Shown here piece by piece: positions 1 to 7,203 of a stretch of 11,970 nt of DNA. Where the stretch lies: contig URUX01000067.1 in NCBI GenBank assembly GCA_900551135.1, positions 1-11,970 on the forward strand, read 5' to 3'. Every line of letters begins with the position of its first letter. Within the stretch, counting starts at the first letter, position 1. The stretch comes from an uncultured Clostridium sp. GTDB taxonomy: Bacteria > Bacillota > Clostridia > Lachnospirales > Lachnospiraceae. The notes under the pieces were generated by a model, which searched no databases, was not told the DNA's origin, and worked only from the letters and a program-made list of their open reading frames with translations. The position numbers and the translations under genes are program-made.

Positions 1-879
1 TTATTCATATATTTTACAATCCTTTAACTGCATCAGCGTATGATATTCTATTTTCCTTCCCTCAGAATAGTAAAAGCTGTTAAATGATGTTTTCAGCGGA
101 TCCATAACTTCTTCCCCTCTCTGAATATAACCTGGATGAAACAGCAGTTCCAGATCACAGTTCCTCTTTTCAGCAATTTTTTTAAATCTGGGAAAAACCT
201 TTAACACCCGTTCCTTATCCATAAAGCCGGAAAATAAAATCCCGCAAAAAACCGGATGCTGCATATGTCTCTTTTCAATGTCTTTTCGCAGCACGTTCCA
301 CAGCAGATTTAATACTGCCTGTTTCACAACGTTTACTGGCGAATACGTCATATATAAAGACGGCTCTTTCAAAAAGGGCATAACCGGCTCGGCTGGTACT
401 CTCAGATAGGCAGCATCCATCCCGGTTTCCCCAACCGCCCTCATCACTCCTTTATATACTGCCGGTATCATATGAGTATGCTGGTGGCTGTCCAGCCCTG
501 TTATGGATTCTGACTGAAACCTGGAACATACCTCCCGAATCTGCGCCTTTGCTTCCCGGCAAATCTGCGTTTCCAGTTCCTTTCTTTTGGGAGAACAGGA
601 CAGCATCAAAAGGCCGAAAAAAGAGTGACTCATCCGGCCATTTTTATTAACCAGCAGAGGAATTTCTTCAGGCCGGCACAATCCCCTGCCCTCTACAAAG
701 TTCAAATGTACCGATAACTTTAAGTTCCGCCCTTTCAGCAGTTCTGCCCCATAAGAAAGGCATCCGTTTGGAAGAATGCTGACGCCGTTAACCAGCCCGT
801 TATCTATACACTGGACAATTCTCTGGCAAGATTCCCTTGTCATTCCAAAATCATCCGCCCGTATCCATATCTTTGTCAT
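1..879 (-). CDS. YdjC/ChbG-family carbohydrate deacetylase
   Basis: A complete 292-residue protein; its TAA stop lies exactly at the window edge. It matches the YdjC/ChbG family, metal-dependent deacetylases that remove acetyl groups from N-acetylated sugars (ChbG acts on chitooligosaccharides in the cytoplasm). Visible motifs are RADDFG near the N-terminus (D9-D10), SVHLN (H58), LDSHQHTH (D130, H132, H134, H136) and LFHPG (H248). D10, H58 and H132 fit the family's metal ligands. Length is normal and there is no signal peptide. The ATG start is fixed by AAGGAG five nt upstream. In this setting it may deacetylate a sugar of the polysaccharide or its precursor; that is inference and the substrate cannot be read from the sequence. 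The insertion sequence upstream appears to have cut it off from the glycosyltransferase operon, so its present promoter is unclear. Confidence 0.88.
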   Translation of the reverse strand: MTKIWIRADDFGMTRESCQRIVQCIDNGLVNGVSILPNGCLSYGAELLKGRNLKLSVHLNFVEGRGLCRPEEIPLLVNKNGRMSHSFFGLLMLSCSPKRKELETQICREAKAQIREVCSRFQSESITGLDSHQHTHMIPAVYKGVMRAVGETGMDAAYLRVPAEPVMPFLKEPSLYMTYSPVNVVKQAVLNLLWNVLRKDIEKRHMQHPVFCGILFSGFMDKERVLKVFPRFKKIAEKRNCDLELLFHPGYIQRGEEVMDPLKTSFNSFYYSEGRKIEYHTLMQLKDCKIYE

Positions 880-912
880 TCTGTCTCCTTAAATCAACCC
901 CCCATTTTTTCT

Positions 913-927
913 GAGGGCACTGAAAAA
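913..927 (+). repeat. IS left terminal inverted repeat
   Basis: GAGGGCACTGAAAAA, an exact reverse complement of 2567-2581. Identity between the two ends stops just inside and just outside these 15 bases, which fixes the element boundary. Confidence 0.93.
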
Positions 928-961
928 CATACCATTTTTATTTTGACTTTAATAAAAAAGA

Positions 962-1000
962 AAAAATCCATCAGAGTTTTTATGATTCTGGTGGATTTTT
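962..1000 (-). terminator. Hairpin terminator after the transposase, possibly bidirectional
   Basis: Arms 962-975 and 987-1000 are complementary at 13 of 14 positions around an 11-nt loop, 45 nt past the transposase stop. Read leftward, the stem is followed by two long T runs (957-966 and beyond, broken by one C), typical of an intrinsic terminator. The single odd pair is C-A on this strand but a G-U wobble on the plus strand, where a shorter T run follows, so it could also stop transcription entering the element from the left. It should lower transcription of the deacetylase gene from the operon. Confidence 0.72.
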
Positions 1001-1044
1001 GGTTAGGCGAAATATAAATTGCTTGTCTTTTTCGGATAAAGTTC

Positions 1045-2508
1045 TTATTTTTCATTCATTAATTTAATTATTCTCTTAAGATTTACTGCAAAGATCGTCA
1101 TTGCTCCTTGCATTTCCATACAAATAAGACCTGATGATGACGCTACGTCATAACCATGTCGATGTTTTAGTTCGCTGTTCTTAGCTTCTATTTTATAGCG
1201 TTCCCGCATTTTTTCTTTGAAATGCTCAGTTTCCTGAAATTTAACCTGTTCACTGTGGGAATCGCAAATGATGGTTTCGGTGTATGTTTTCTTTTTGGCT
1301 CCTTCTTTGTAACAGCCATCACGATACGGACAACATTTACATTTTTCAATATCAAAAAAATAGACCATACGCGGGTTTTTGTTTTTTTTATCTTTTTTTC
1401 TTTTATCGAAATATTTATGAATGGCTAAATGTCCGGCTTTACACTGATACATTCCGGCATCTTTATTAAATTCAAACTCATCTTCCTTTCTTCGGTTACC
1501 TTGTGTAATAACCGGATTTAATTTTGCTATCAATTCATAACCACATTCTTTTGCTGCCTCGATATTTTTCTTTTCAGAATAAGCCATATCTCCAATGACT
1601 GATTCAATCTGTATCCCAGTAGCTTTACTTTTTTGTACAAGTTTTGGCAGTTCTTTGCCATCTGTTTTTTCGCCGCTGGTGATTGTGGCAGCTGTGATGA
1701 TCCGTTCTTCTGTCATTGCTATGTGTGTTTTATATCCAAAGAATGAAGTGCCGGCTGTCTTATGACCAGTTTTTGCATCTTCATCCTTTGAAGTTTCTAA
1801 ATGTTCCATGTCATCAGTGACAGATTCTTCTAGTAGATTTAATTTTTCCTGCACTTTGGGATAACTGCAAATTTCTTCATTTCCTTTTACAACATCAATA
1901 AGCTGTTTACAGTATTTTAGTTCTTTTTCTAAAGAATCCTCTGTGTTTTTATCAGGAAATTTTTCTTTCATTGTTTCATCAATCTCATGGATGCTACAGC
2001 GCAGTTTTTTTGATTGTTCCTGGAGTACTTGACGTGGTGTCTTTTGATTGTATCTTGATTTTGTATGCGTAGCATCCACAATAATGGATTTTGACTTTAT
2101 AATTCCTTTTTCTAATGCTAACTGAACTGTTTTGGCAATCAGCATATCCAAAAGATTCATATCCTTTAAACGCAGCTTCCGAAATTTTGTCAATGAACTT
2201 GGATTTATAACTTCATCTTCTGGAGCCATGTCCAAAAAATATTTAAAAGACATATCGTATTTAGAACGTTCAACCACATCAACATCTGATAAATCATAAA
2301 TTGATTTTAAAAGCAGATATTTAAACATTCGGATAGGTGGAACTGCATTTCGTCCGTTATCCAGACAATAATTAGCAAGCAATTCATCATAAATAAAGCT
2401 AAAATCAACCAATTCTTTTATCTGTCGGAGAAGATTATCTTTCGGGATTACTAATTCATATATTTCCATGTATGGACTTAGCACCAATTTCTGCTGTTGT
2501 TCGATCAT
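1045..2508 (-). CDS. IS1182-family DDE transposase
   Basis: A 487-residue transposase, the usual length for IS1182-type elements. The N-terminal half has the DUF772-like region with a run close to INPSSLTKFRK. Catalytic DDE candidates, numbered from this start, are D145 in IIVDATHTKS, D307 in VIGDMAYS and E441 in RYKIEAKN. A Cys-rich zinc-ribbon-like stretch (a cysteine near 356, then C390, C392, C393 and C399) precedes the last catalytic residue. There is no frameshift or internal stop, so it looks functional. An in-frame ATG exists 30 nt upstream at 2538, but it overlaps the predicted -10 box and lacks a ribosome site. The ATG at 2508 has AGGCGG upstream and gives the expected N-terminus MIEQQQK, so it is preferred. 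The only gene of the element, it would cut and rejoin DNA at the 15-bp ends. Confidence 0.93.
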   Translation of the reverse strand: MIEQQQKLVLSPYMEIYELVIPKDNLLRQIKELVDFSFIYDELLANYCLDNGRNAVPPIRMFKYLLLKSIYDLSDVDVVERSKYDMSFKYFLDMAPEDEVINPSSLTKFRKLRLKDMNLLDMLIAKTVQLALEKGIIKSKSIIVDATHTKSRYNQKTPRQVLQEQSKKLRCSIHEIDETMKEKFPDKNTEDSLEKELKYCKQLIDVVKGNEEICSYPKVQEKLNLLEESVTDDMEHLETSKDEDAKTGHKTAGTSFFGYKTHIAMTEERIITAATITSGEKTDGKELPKLVQKSKATGIQIESVIGDMAYSEKKNIEAAKECGYELIAKLNPVITQGNRRKEDEFEFNKDAGMYQCKAGHLAIHKYFDKRKKDKKNKNPRMVYFFDIEKCKCCPYRDGCYKEGAKKKTYTETIICDSHSEQVKFQETEHFKEKMRERYKIEAKNSELKHRHGYDVASSSGLICMEMQGAMTIFAVNLKRIIKLMNEK

Positions 2509-2514
2509 AAAAAC

Positions 2515-2557
2515 ACCGCCTATATTTGATAGATACATTGTACCAAATATAGACGGT
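2515..2557 (-). promoter_or_regulatory. Transposase leader hairpin that hides the ribosome site
   Basis: In leftward RNA the arms 2557-2544 (ACCGTCTATATTTG) and 2528-2515 (CAAATATAGGCGGT) pair along all 14 positions with one G-U wobble and a 15-nt loop. The transposase Shine-Dalgarno AGGCGG lies wholly in the second arm, 6-7 nt before the ATG. A transcript that enters from the operon would contain both arms and mask the site. A transcript begun at the predicted IS promoter in the loop would lack the first arm and leave it free. IS elements such as IS10 are known to limit transposase from read-through RNA this way; for this element it is inference. Confidence 0.6.
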
Positions 2558-2565
2558 ATAATCTA
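2537..2565 (-). promoter_or_regulatory. Candidate transposase promoter
   Basis: Read leftward, a -10 box TACAAT (2542-2537) lies 17 bp after a weak -35-like TAGATT (2565-2560), just inside the right end of the element. Transcription would start near 2530, inside the leader hairpin loop and about 22 nt before the transposase ATG. The -10 is good and the -35 poor, so expression should be low, as is common for IS transposases. Confidence 0.4.
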
Positions 2566-3663
2566 CTTTTTCAGTGCCCTCGCCGCTTCTTTGCTTTGCC
2601 GCAGATTTTTCCTTGTCCGGCCAATACGCTGAACCAGTTCTTTCACAACAAAGACCGTGGACAGCAGCGTCATTCCCCGTAGAAGCCTGCCCAAAGATGT
2701 GCCGTTTCGGTAGTACTCTAAAAACTGCTCAAAGACTGCATACTGAACTGCCTGATCCGGCAGACGGTTTGTTTCTCTGTTGACTTTTAAAATTTTTCGG
2801 CAAAATCTGCAAAACCCTTTCATATCGGAGCCGCTCTTCTGGCCAAAATAAACTTCATCGGTCAGCAGTTTTTTTTCCTCTTCGGTTAATGAAAAAAACA
2901 TGGTTTCGTAAAAGCAGCTGATAATTGTCTGGTACTCCTGTTTTTGTTTTTCCGTCGTTTGTGCTGTAATCTGTTTTTCATGCTGCCGGTACATCAAAAG
3001 ATACTCATCCTGAATCCCTATCTTTACTCCCGCAGCTGTCAGACGAAGCCACAAATCCAAATCTTCTGTACAGGTACATGCCTCCCGGTATTTCCACCTT
3101 CGCAGTACATCTCCTCTGGCAATCACAGCCGGATGCACCACTGGACAAAAAAACAGCAGCATGGCTCCTACTGCATCGGAATCCCCTCGCCTTGCCAGCC
3201 CTCTTGGCTGCACTCCCGTTTCATTAAACGTAAAATTCCGGCAGCAGGATACTGAAATTTCCGGATGGTTTTCCATAAATCTCCACTGCCGTTCAAACCG
3301 TTCCCTGTGACATATATCATCTGCATCCATACGGATAATGTACTTTCCTCCTGCCAGGCTTAAGGCTTTGTTTAAGGATGCCTGAAGCCTCAGGTTTTTA
3401 TGGTTCCGGTACACTTGAATCCGGCTGTCTCTCTTTGCGTATTCCTCTAAAACAGCCAGTGTGCCATCGGTAGATCCATCGTCAATTACAATTAACTCCC
3501 AATCCTGAAACGTCTGGTTTACAATACTTTCCATGGAATCGGTTAAATACCCTTCTCCATTGTAAACACACATGACAACCGATATTTCCCTTTGTTTTTC
3601 AGGATTATCGCAAATATCCTGCATATTCTCCAAGGATTCGTTCTGTTGAAAAATACTCTGCAC
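2563..3663 (-). CDS. GT2 family glycosyltransferase, 3' end replaced by IS
   Basis: A GT-A fold family 2 enzyme that transfers a sugar from a nucleotide donor to a growing lipid-linked oligosaccharide on the cytoplasmic face. Numbered from the GTG: ISVVMCVYNGEGYL at 27-40, nucleotide-binding D61-D62 in IDDGSTDG, the metal-binding DAD at 113-115, an HPAVIAR acceptor-side motif near 177 and the general-base-type ED at 200-201 (TEDLDLWLR). The tail is strongly basic and may touch the membrane. Two starts are possible: GTG at 3663, with AGGGG and AGGA upstream but a 59-nt overlap with the preceding gene, or ATG at 3624 (residue 14), with GGAG only 3 nt away and a 20-nt overlap. The last five residues (RALKK) and the TAG stop come from the insertion sequence. 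Without it the frame would end E-K-M-G-G-TGA, again 366 residues, so the catalytic domain is intact. Donor and acceptor are unknown. Confidence 0.88.
   Translation of the reverse strand: MQSIFQQNESLENMQDICDNPEKQREISVVMCVYNGEGYLTDSMESIVNQTFQDWELIVIDDGSTDGTLAVLEEYAKRDSRIQVYRNHKNLRLQASLNKALSLAGGKYIIRMDADDICHRERFERQWRFMENHPEISVSCCRNFTFNETGVQPRGLARRGDSDAVGAMLLFFCPVVHPAVIARGDVLRRWKYREACTCTEDLDLWLRLTAAGVKIGIQDEYLLMYRQHEKQITAQTTEKQKQEYQTIISCFYETMFFSLTEEEKKLLTDEVYFGQKSGSDMKGFCRFCRKILKVNRETNRLPDQAVQYAVFEQFLEYYRNGTSLGRLLRGMTLLSTVFVVKELVQRIGRTRKNLRQSKEAARALKK
2567..2581 (-). repeat. IS right terminal inverted repeat
   Basis: Reads GAGGGCACTGAAAAA on the minus strand, identical to the left end. These bases also encode the last residues of the upstream GT2 protein, and the TAG stop (2565-2563) lies just inside the element. 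Confidence 0.93.
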
Positions 3664-4651
3664 TCCGTCCTGCCCCTTCCTTCAGATTCTGGTACAGTTC
3701 TGAATCCCGATACATCCGTACCAGTTCCTCTGATGCCTTTTCTGCACACCGAAACGGATAGACAATTCCATTTTCTCCTGTGTTTACCATTTCTCTAATA
3801 TACTTCCAGTCGTTTGCAAGAACAGGGATTCCAGCCGCAAACGCATCCAAAACTGTACCAGGGATTCCTTCTCCTTCATAGTAGCTTGGAAACAGCAGCG
3901 CAAAATAGTTTCTTAAAACGCTGCTTCCTTCATGGGCTTCTCTAATGCCGCAGTAGCGAACAAACTGGCAATTTTCTTCTAACAATTCCTGAAACCTGTG
4001 CTGAAACTCTTCTGCTGTTTTTCCATAAATATCCAGACAGAATCCGGGTTCTCCCAAAATCTCACTGGCCCGCTTTACAATCTCAATTCCATCCTCAATT
4101 CCTTTGGATTCGGTAACCCGGGAATATATGCAGACTGGAATCCTTCCCTTTTCAGGAATCCATTCTCTTTCTTCCGGTTTCCCGGCCTTTCTGAAGTTCG
4201 GCATATGATGGATATTTTCCATCCCCATCTCTTTGAGTTTCGTTTCCATGGCCTTTGTTTCCACAAAAACTCCCTGAAGAGACCGGATCTGCCTTCTCAT
4301 TCTTTCATGTTTTTTTAAATAGTCTGGAAGCCATCCGCCAATCACAATATAATGAACATTTCTGTGAAACAGACGATTAAGATAATACACCAGAGGGCCA
4401 AACACCTGAATCCCATGCTGTGCCGGAAGCATGGTAATATTCCTGCAATTTATAAATGCATTTATGAGATGAAAAAACAATCTGGCCGGTCTTTTTTTCC
4501 ATTGATAGGTATTCACAACCTGAACCTGACCGGTTCCGTAGGTTTCCTGCAGCCAATGAATCAGTTCCATGCATTTTACTGCCTGTCCCGTTGTAAAATC
4601 AGGCCCCTTCCCGTAAACACCAATTACTGCAATTTTCTTTTTTTCAATCAT
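3605..4651 (-). CDS. GT4 family glycosyltransferase
   Basis: A 348-residue GT-B enzyme of family 4. The N-terminal acceptor half begins KIAVIGVYGKGPDFTTGQA with a glycine-rich loop. The C-terminal donor half has YSRVTESKGIEDGI (R178, K183, which bind the donor phosphates) and FPSYYEGEGIPGTVLDAFAAG at about 254-274, where the family's E-x7-E motif appears as E261-x7-D269. Members of this EGEGIPG-type subgroup often carry Asp there, so this is probably a normal variant (recalled, not searched). No signal peptide or membrane segment is seen, as expected for a soluble or peripheral cytoplasmic enzyme. Its ATG overlaps the end of the preceding GT4 gene by 8 nt with a purine-rich AAGAAGAGAGG upstream, which implies translational coupling. 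The transferred sugar cannot be told. Confidence 0.88.
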   Translation of the reverse strand: MIEKKKIAVIGVYGKGPDFTTGQAVKCMELIHWLQETYGTGQVQVVNTYQWKKRPARLFFHLINAFINCRNITMLPAQHGIQVFGPLVYYLNRLFHRNVHYIVIGGWLPDYLKKHERMRRQIRSLQGVFVETKAMETKLKEMGMENIHHMPNFRKAGKPEEREWIPEKGRIPVCIYSRVTESKGIEDGIEIVKRASEILGEPGFCLDIYGKTAEEFQHRFQELLEENCQFVRYCGIREAHEGSSVLRNYFALLFPSYYEGEGIPGTVLDAFAAGIPVLANDWKYIREMVNTGENGIVYPFRCAEKASEELVRMYRDSELYQNLKEGAGRSAEYFSTERILGEYAGYLR

Positions 4652-5816
4652 GCCTCTCTTCTTTCTTCGCCTTTTCCTTTACCAGTTCATCATAATCTAT
4701 CACATGGCCCTGATAGATCTCCAGCATCTGTTCTACAATCGTATCCCAGTTATAGCGTTTTAAAATAAAATCAGCCGCAGTCCTCCGATATCCTTCCACC
4801 AAATCCGGATCGTTTAACAATTCCTGAATCTTATCTTTCATTTGCTGGATATTCCCTGTTTCAAACCGTACCGCATGATCTTCTACTACCTCTGTATTCT
4901 CAGGAATATCACTGACCAGACAGCAGTTGCCAAAACTCATTGCCTCTAAAAGAGAATTGGCCATCCCCTCCAGATGGCTGGGAAGAAGAAATATGTAAGC
5001 ATTGCTGTAAAGTTCAGAAATCACTTTTCCTTTTACTAATCCGGTAAAGAGAATTCTGTCATCGCCTTCTGCTTCCTGTTTCAGTTCTTCATAGTATCGG
5101 CTGTTTGCCTCTGCACCGCCTGCGATTACCAGCTTTTTCTCTGTTTTGCACTGTTTAAACGCCTGTATCAGTTCCAATAATCCCTTTTCTGGAACGATTC
5201 GCCCCAGAGACAGCAGATAATCATCTTTTTCCAGTCCCCATTGCTCCCGGATACGTTCTGGATCTCTTTTTTTCGGACGGGTAATGCCATTGGCAAATAA
5301 AACTGCTTCCATCCCGTATTTGTCCTGTATATACTTCTTCATATTCTGGCTCAGCACCAGACAGACATCTGCTTTTACTGCGGCCATCCTCTCTCCAAAT
5401 TCCAGATACCTGCTGGCCAGCTTTCCCCACTTCTCTCTCTGGCTGTCAATTCCATGGAGAGATGCCACACAGCGGAGTCCAAACAATTTGGCCAGCGGAA
5501 TCACAGCACATGGTCCGGATGCTCTGTAACTGACTACATCATAGCGGACGAATGCTGCATGAAGGGTTGCCAGAAAGGAATAGATGGGAACACAGGCCCG
5601 TCCGCTGACAGTTGGAACCGTAACAATCCTTACTCCCTTATAGGTTTTCCGCTTTTTTCCATTATGCTCTTTTCCAAAAACATTATTGCCTCCCCGGTTA
5701 TATACTGTAACCTGGTGTCCGAGAGCCGCCATGCGTACTGCATGCATCTCCACACCCTTCTCAATTCCGCCTTCGTTAGAAGGGATTCTCTTATGACCGA
5801 TAATTGCTATTTTCAT
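4644..5816 (-). CDS. GT4 glycosyltransferase with DUF1972 N-terminus (rhamnosyltransferase type)
   Basis: A 390-residue retaining GT-B enzyme. The N-terminal MKIAIIGHKRIPSNEGGIEK matches the DUF1972 pattern (IG-x-RGIP-x-x-YGG-x-E) found in WchF-like beta-1,4-rhamnosyltransferases of streptococcal capsule loci and related enzymes. Further motifs are SLHGID (H121-G122), LGRIVPEKG (R206, K211) for donor phosphates, and E283-x7-E291 in LEGMANSLLEAMSFG. The donor domain is complete and a charged, lysine-rich tail follows. The start is supported by AAGGGGAGAGGGG directly upstream in the 13-nt gap after the DUF4832 gene. It should add one sugar, possibly rhamnose, to the repeat unit in the cytoplasm. 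The rhamnose call rests only on the DUF1972 resemblance, and no dTDP-rhamnose synthesis genes lie in the window. Confidence 0.89.
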   Translation of the reverse strand: MKIAIIGHKRIPSNEGGIEKGVEMHAVRMAALGHQVTVYNRGGNNVFGKEHNGKKRKTYKGVRIVTVPTVSGRACVPIYSFLATLHAAFVRYDVVSYRASGPCAVIPLAKLFGLRCVASLHGIDSQREKWGKLASRYLEFGERMAAVKADVCLVLSQNMKKYIQDKYGMEAVLFANGITRPKKRDPERIREQWGLEKDDYLLSLGRIVPEKGLLELIQAFKQCKTEKKLVIAGGAEANSRYYEELKQEAEGDDRILFTGLVKGKVISELYSNAYIFLLPSHLEGMANSLLEAMSFGNCCLVSDIPENTEVVEDHAVRFETGNIQQMKDKIQELLNDPDLVEGYRRTAADFILKRYNWDTIVEQMLEIYQGHVIDYDELVKEKAKKEERHD

Positions 5817-5829
5817 ACCCCTCTCCCCT

Positions 5830-7203
5830 TTACCGTACTGTTATGGTTCCGCAAATCCACCAGTTGTCTTCGGTTCCTCCTGTACTTCCAAACCGGTATG
5901 CGGGCTTTTTGCTTAAATTATCTGAAAAAAGTCCTATCGCTACTTGATATTCTCCATTTTTAAGACCCTTTGGCCGAATACGGATCGTTTCTTCTGTTAC
6001 GGTTTGTGGTTTCCATTTCTTTGGATCCATACTGGTCTCATATCTGGCCACCGGATATCCGCTGCCATCTAAAAATCCAATATAAAGAACAGCCGGCTCA
6101 TACAGCGGGGCAACCCCGTCGTTTTTAACAGACAGCTTTATCTCCATCTCGGAATCAGCGTCCGCAGCAGCCGGATACTGAACCTGTTTCAGCCGGAAAT
6201 AATATCCGATTTTATTGGCCATACGTTTAAAAAACTCTGTATGCTCATAATACATATCCGGATATATCTGCAAATACGATGGTTTTCCATTTTCAATATA
6301 CGATTCCAGAAGACTCTCGTCTTCCTCCGACATCCCCCGCTGTACAAAGGATGCTGCATATTCAAAAACAGACGGATATTTTCCATAGCTGATCAGACAT
6401 TCGCTGCCATCGCTATAGTCCATAATCCCATCCCTTCGAATGGTAATTCCATGCTCTGCTCCCCATTCATAGGCAGGAATGTATTCTTTCTTTCCATATG
6501 GCGCTGCCAAAAGCGTCTTATTAAAATTATCTGCATAGGGTTTCAGATAAAGTTCTCTCAGTTCTTCTGCTGTAAGATCTTCCTCCCCTGCTTCTTCCAG
6601 ACCATATAGATGCTGTTCCCCCCACATTCCATAAGATCGGATATCAATATAGGCAATCCTGGGATCGCCGTCATATCTCCTCGCCAGAGTCTTAATAAAC
6701 TCCTTCTGCTTTTCTAAAAAAACAGGATCTCTCCATATGGGAATCCTTTGAATAAAATCCTCTCTGGTTCCCGTCCAGGTACGATACAGTTCAACCGGTA
6801 CTCCTTCTGCTCCTGCATCAAATACCCACTTAGGAGTGATATACTCCTCTTTCTCAGCAGAATTGACATTCATAATGCCAAAAGCAAATTTCATTCCCAT
6901 ACTCTGGTACAATTCAATATAGTCATCAATGCGTTTCCAGTTGTAAATCCCTTCTTCCGGTTCGATTTCTGACCAGTTAAACCGCTTATACCCCACGGAA
7001 ATATGAGAATAAAAGTCCTCTCCATTTTCTTCTTCCGGGTAATCCTGAAAAAACAGGCCTTTTCCAGGATTTTTCAGGACTTCATCCGTATCCTCAAAAA
7101 TCGTAATCACCACTTCCGGTTCTGGTTTTTCTTTTTCCAGAAACCAGAACATTCCGCTGATTATGCTGATTAGTAAAATAATAAGCAGGATTGTCTTCTT
7201 CAT
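5830..7203 (-). CDS. Membrane-anchored DUF4832-type TIM-barrel protein, possible glycoside hydrolase
   Basis: A 457-residue protein with an uncleaved-type signal anchor (about residues 4-22, no lipobox Cys), so it faces outward. A barrel like those of beta-galactosidase-type hydrolases follows: NPGKG (45-49), the run WSEIEPEEGIYNW (77-89), a KFAFGIMNVN strand, then DIRSYGMWGEQH with E196 placed like a clan GH-A acid/base Glu. A C-terminal beta-sandwich (about 340-457) contains SVKNDGVAPLYEPAVLYIGF, typical of DUF4832. A second catalytic Glu is not obvious, so it may be a hydrolase or a sugar-binding relative. It overlaps the preceding GT2 stop by an ATGA and sits among glycosyltransferases. 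Its job is probably to trim, bind or release the exported polysaccharide, which is inference. The architecture call is firmer than the function. Confidence 0.78.
   Translation of the reverse strand: MKKTILLIILLISIISGMFWFLEKEKPEPEVVITIFEDTDEVLKNPGKGLFFQDYPEEENGEDFYSHISVGYKRFNWSEIEPEEGIYNWKRIDDYIELYQSMGMKFAFGIMNVNSAEKEEYITPKWVFDAGAEGVPVELYRTWTGTREDFIQRIPIWRDPVFLEKQKEFIKTLARRYDGDPRIAYIDIRSYGMWGEQHLYGLEEAGEEDLTAEELRELYLKPYADNFNKTLLAAPYGKKEYIPAYEWGAEHGITIRRDGIMDYSDGSECLISYGKYPSVFEYAASFVQRGMSEEDESLLESYIENGKPSYLQIYPDMYYEHTEFFKRMANKIGYYFRLKQVQYPAAADADSEMEIKLSVKNDGVAPLYEPAVLYIGFLDGSGYPVARYETSMDPKKWKPQTVTEETIRIRPKGLKNGEYQVAIGLFSDNLSKKPAYRFGSTGGTEDNWWICGTITVR

Larger units (their letters stand above)
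913..2581 (-). mobile_element. Complete IS1182-family insertion sequence
   Basis: A 1669-bp element bounded by perfect 15-bp inverted repeats (GAGGGCACTGAAAAA) and carrying one full-length IS1182-type transposase transcribed leftward. It is visibly richer in A/T than the flanking sugar genes. No target-site duplication is seen: the bases just outside are TCT on the left and GCC on the right. It lies in the last codons of the GT2 gene that starts at 3663. Joining base 912 directly to 2582 restores an uninterrupted GT2 reading frame followed by the deacetylase ribosome site, so the element seems to have entered without loss of target bases. Every part looks intact, so it may be recently acquired or still active. 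Confidence 0.92.

Noticed and set aside
926..954. Outward promoter at the left IS end driving the deacetylase
   Set aside because: An extended -10-like TGG-TATGTT is present but the -35 region (TATTAA) matches poorly; too weak to list as a feature.
1222..1469. Short plus-strand open frames within the transposase region
   Set aside because: They are antisense to a full-length transposase with intact motifs, are rich in Phe from reversed Lys codons, and have no family resemblance or ribosome site.
2509..2538. Ten-residue N-terminal extension of the transposase starting at 2538
   Set aside because: The ATG overlaps the predicted -10 box and has no Shine-Dalgarno; the ATG at 2508 has AGGCGG and the expected N-terminus.
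905..2590. Target-site duplication flanking the IS
   Set aside because: Left flank ends TTTTCT and right flank begins GCCGCT; no shared bases, and the joined flanks already give a continuous gene.
7140..7203. Lipoprotein signal on the DUF4832 protein
   Set aside because: The hydrophobic N-terminus contains no Cys, so a signal anchor is the better reading.
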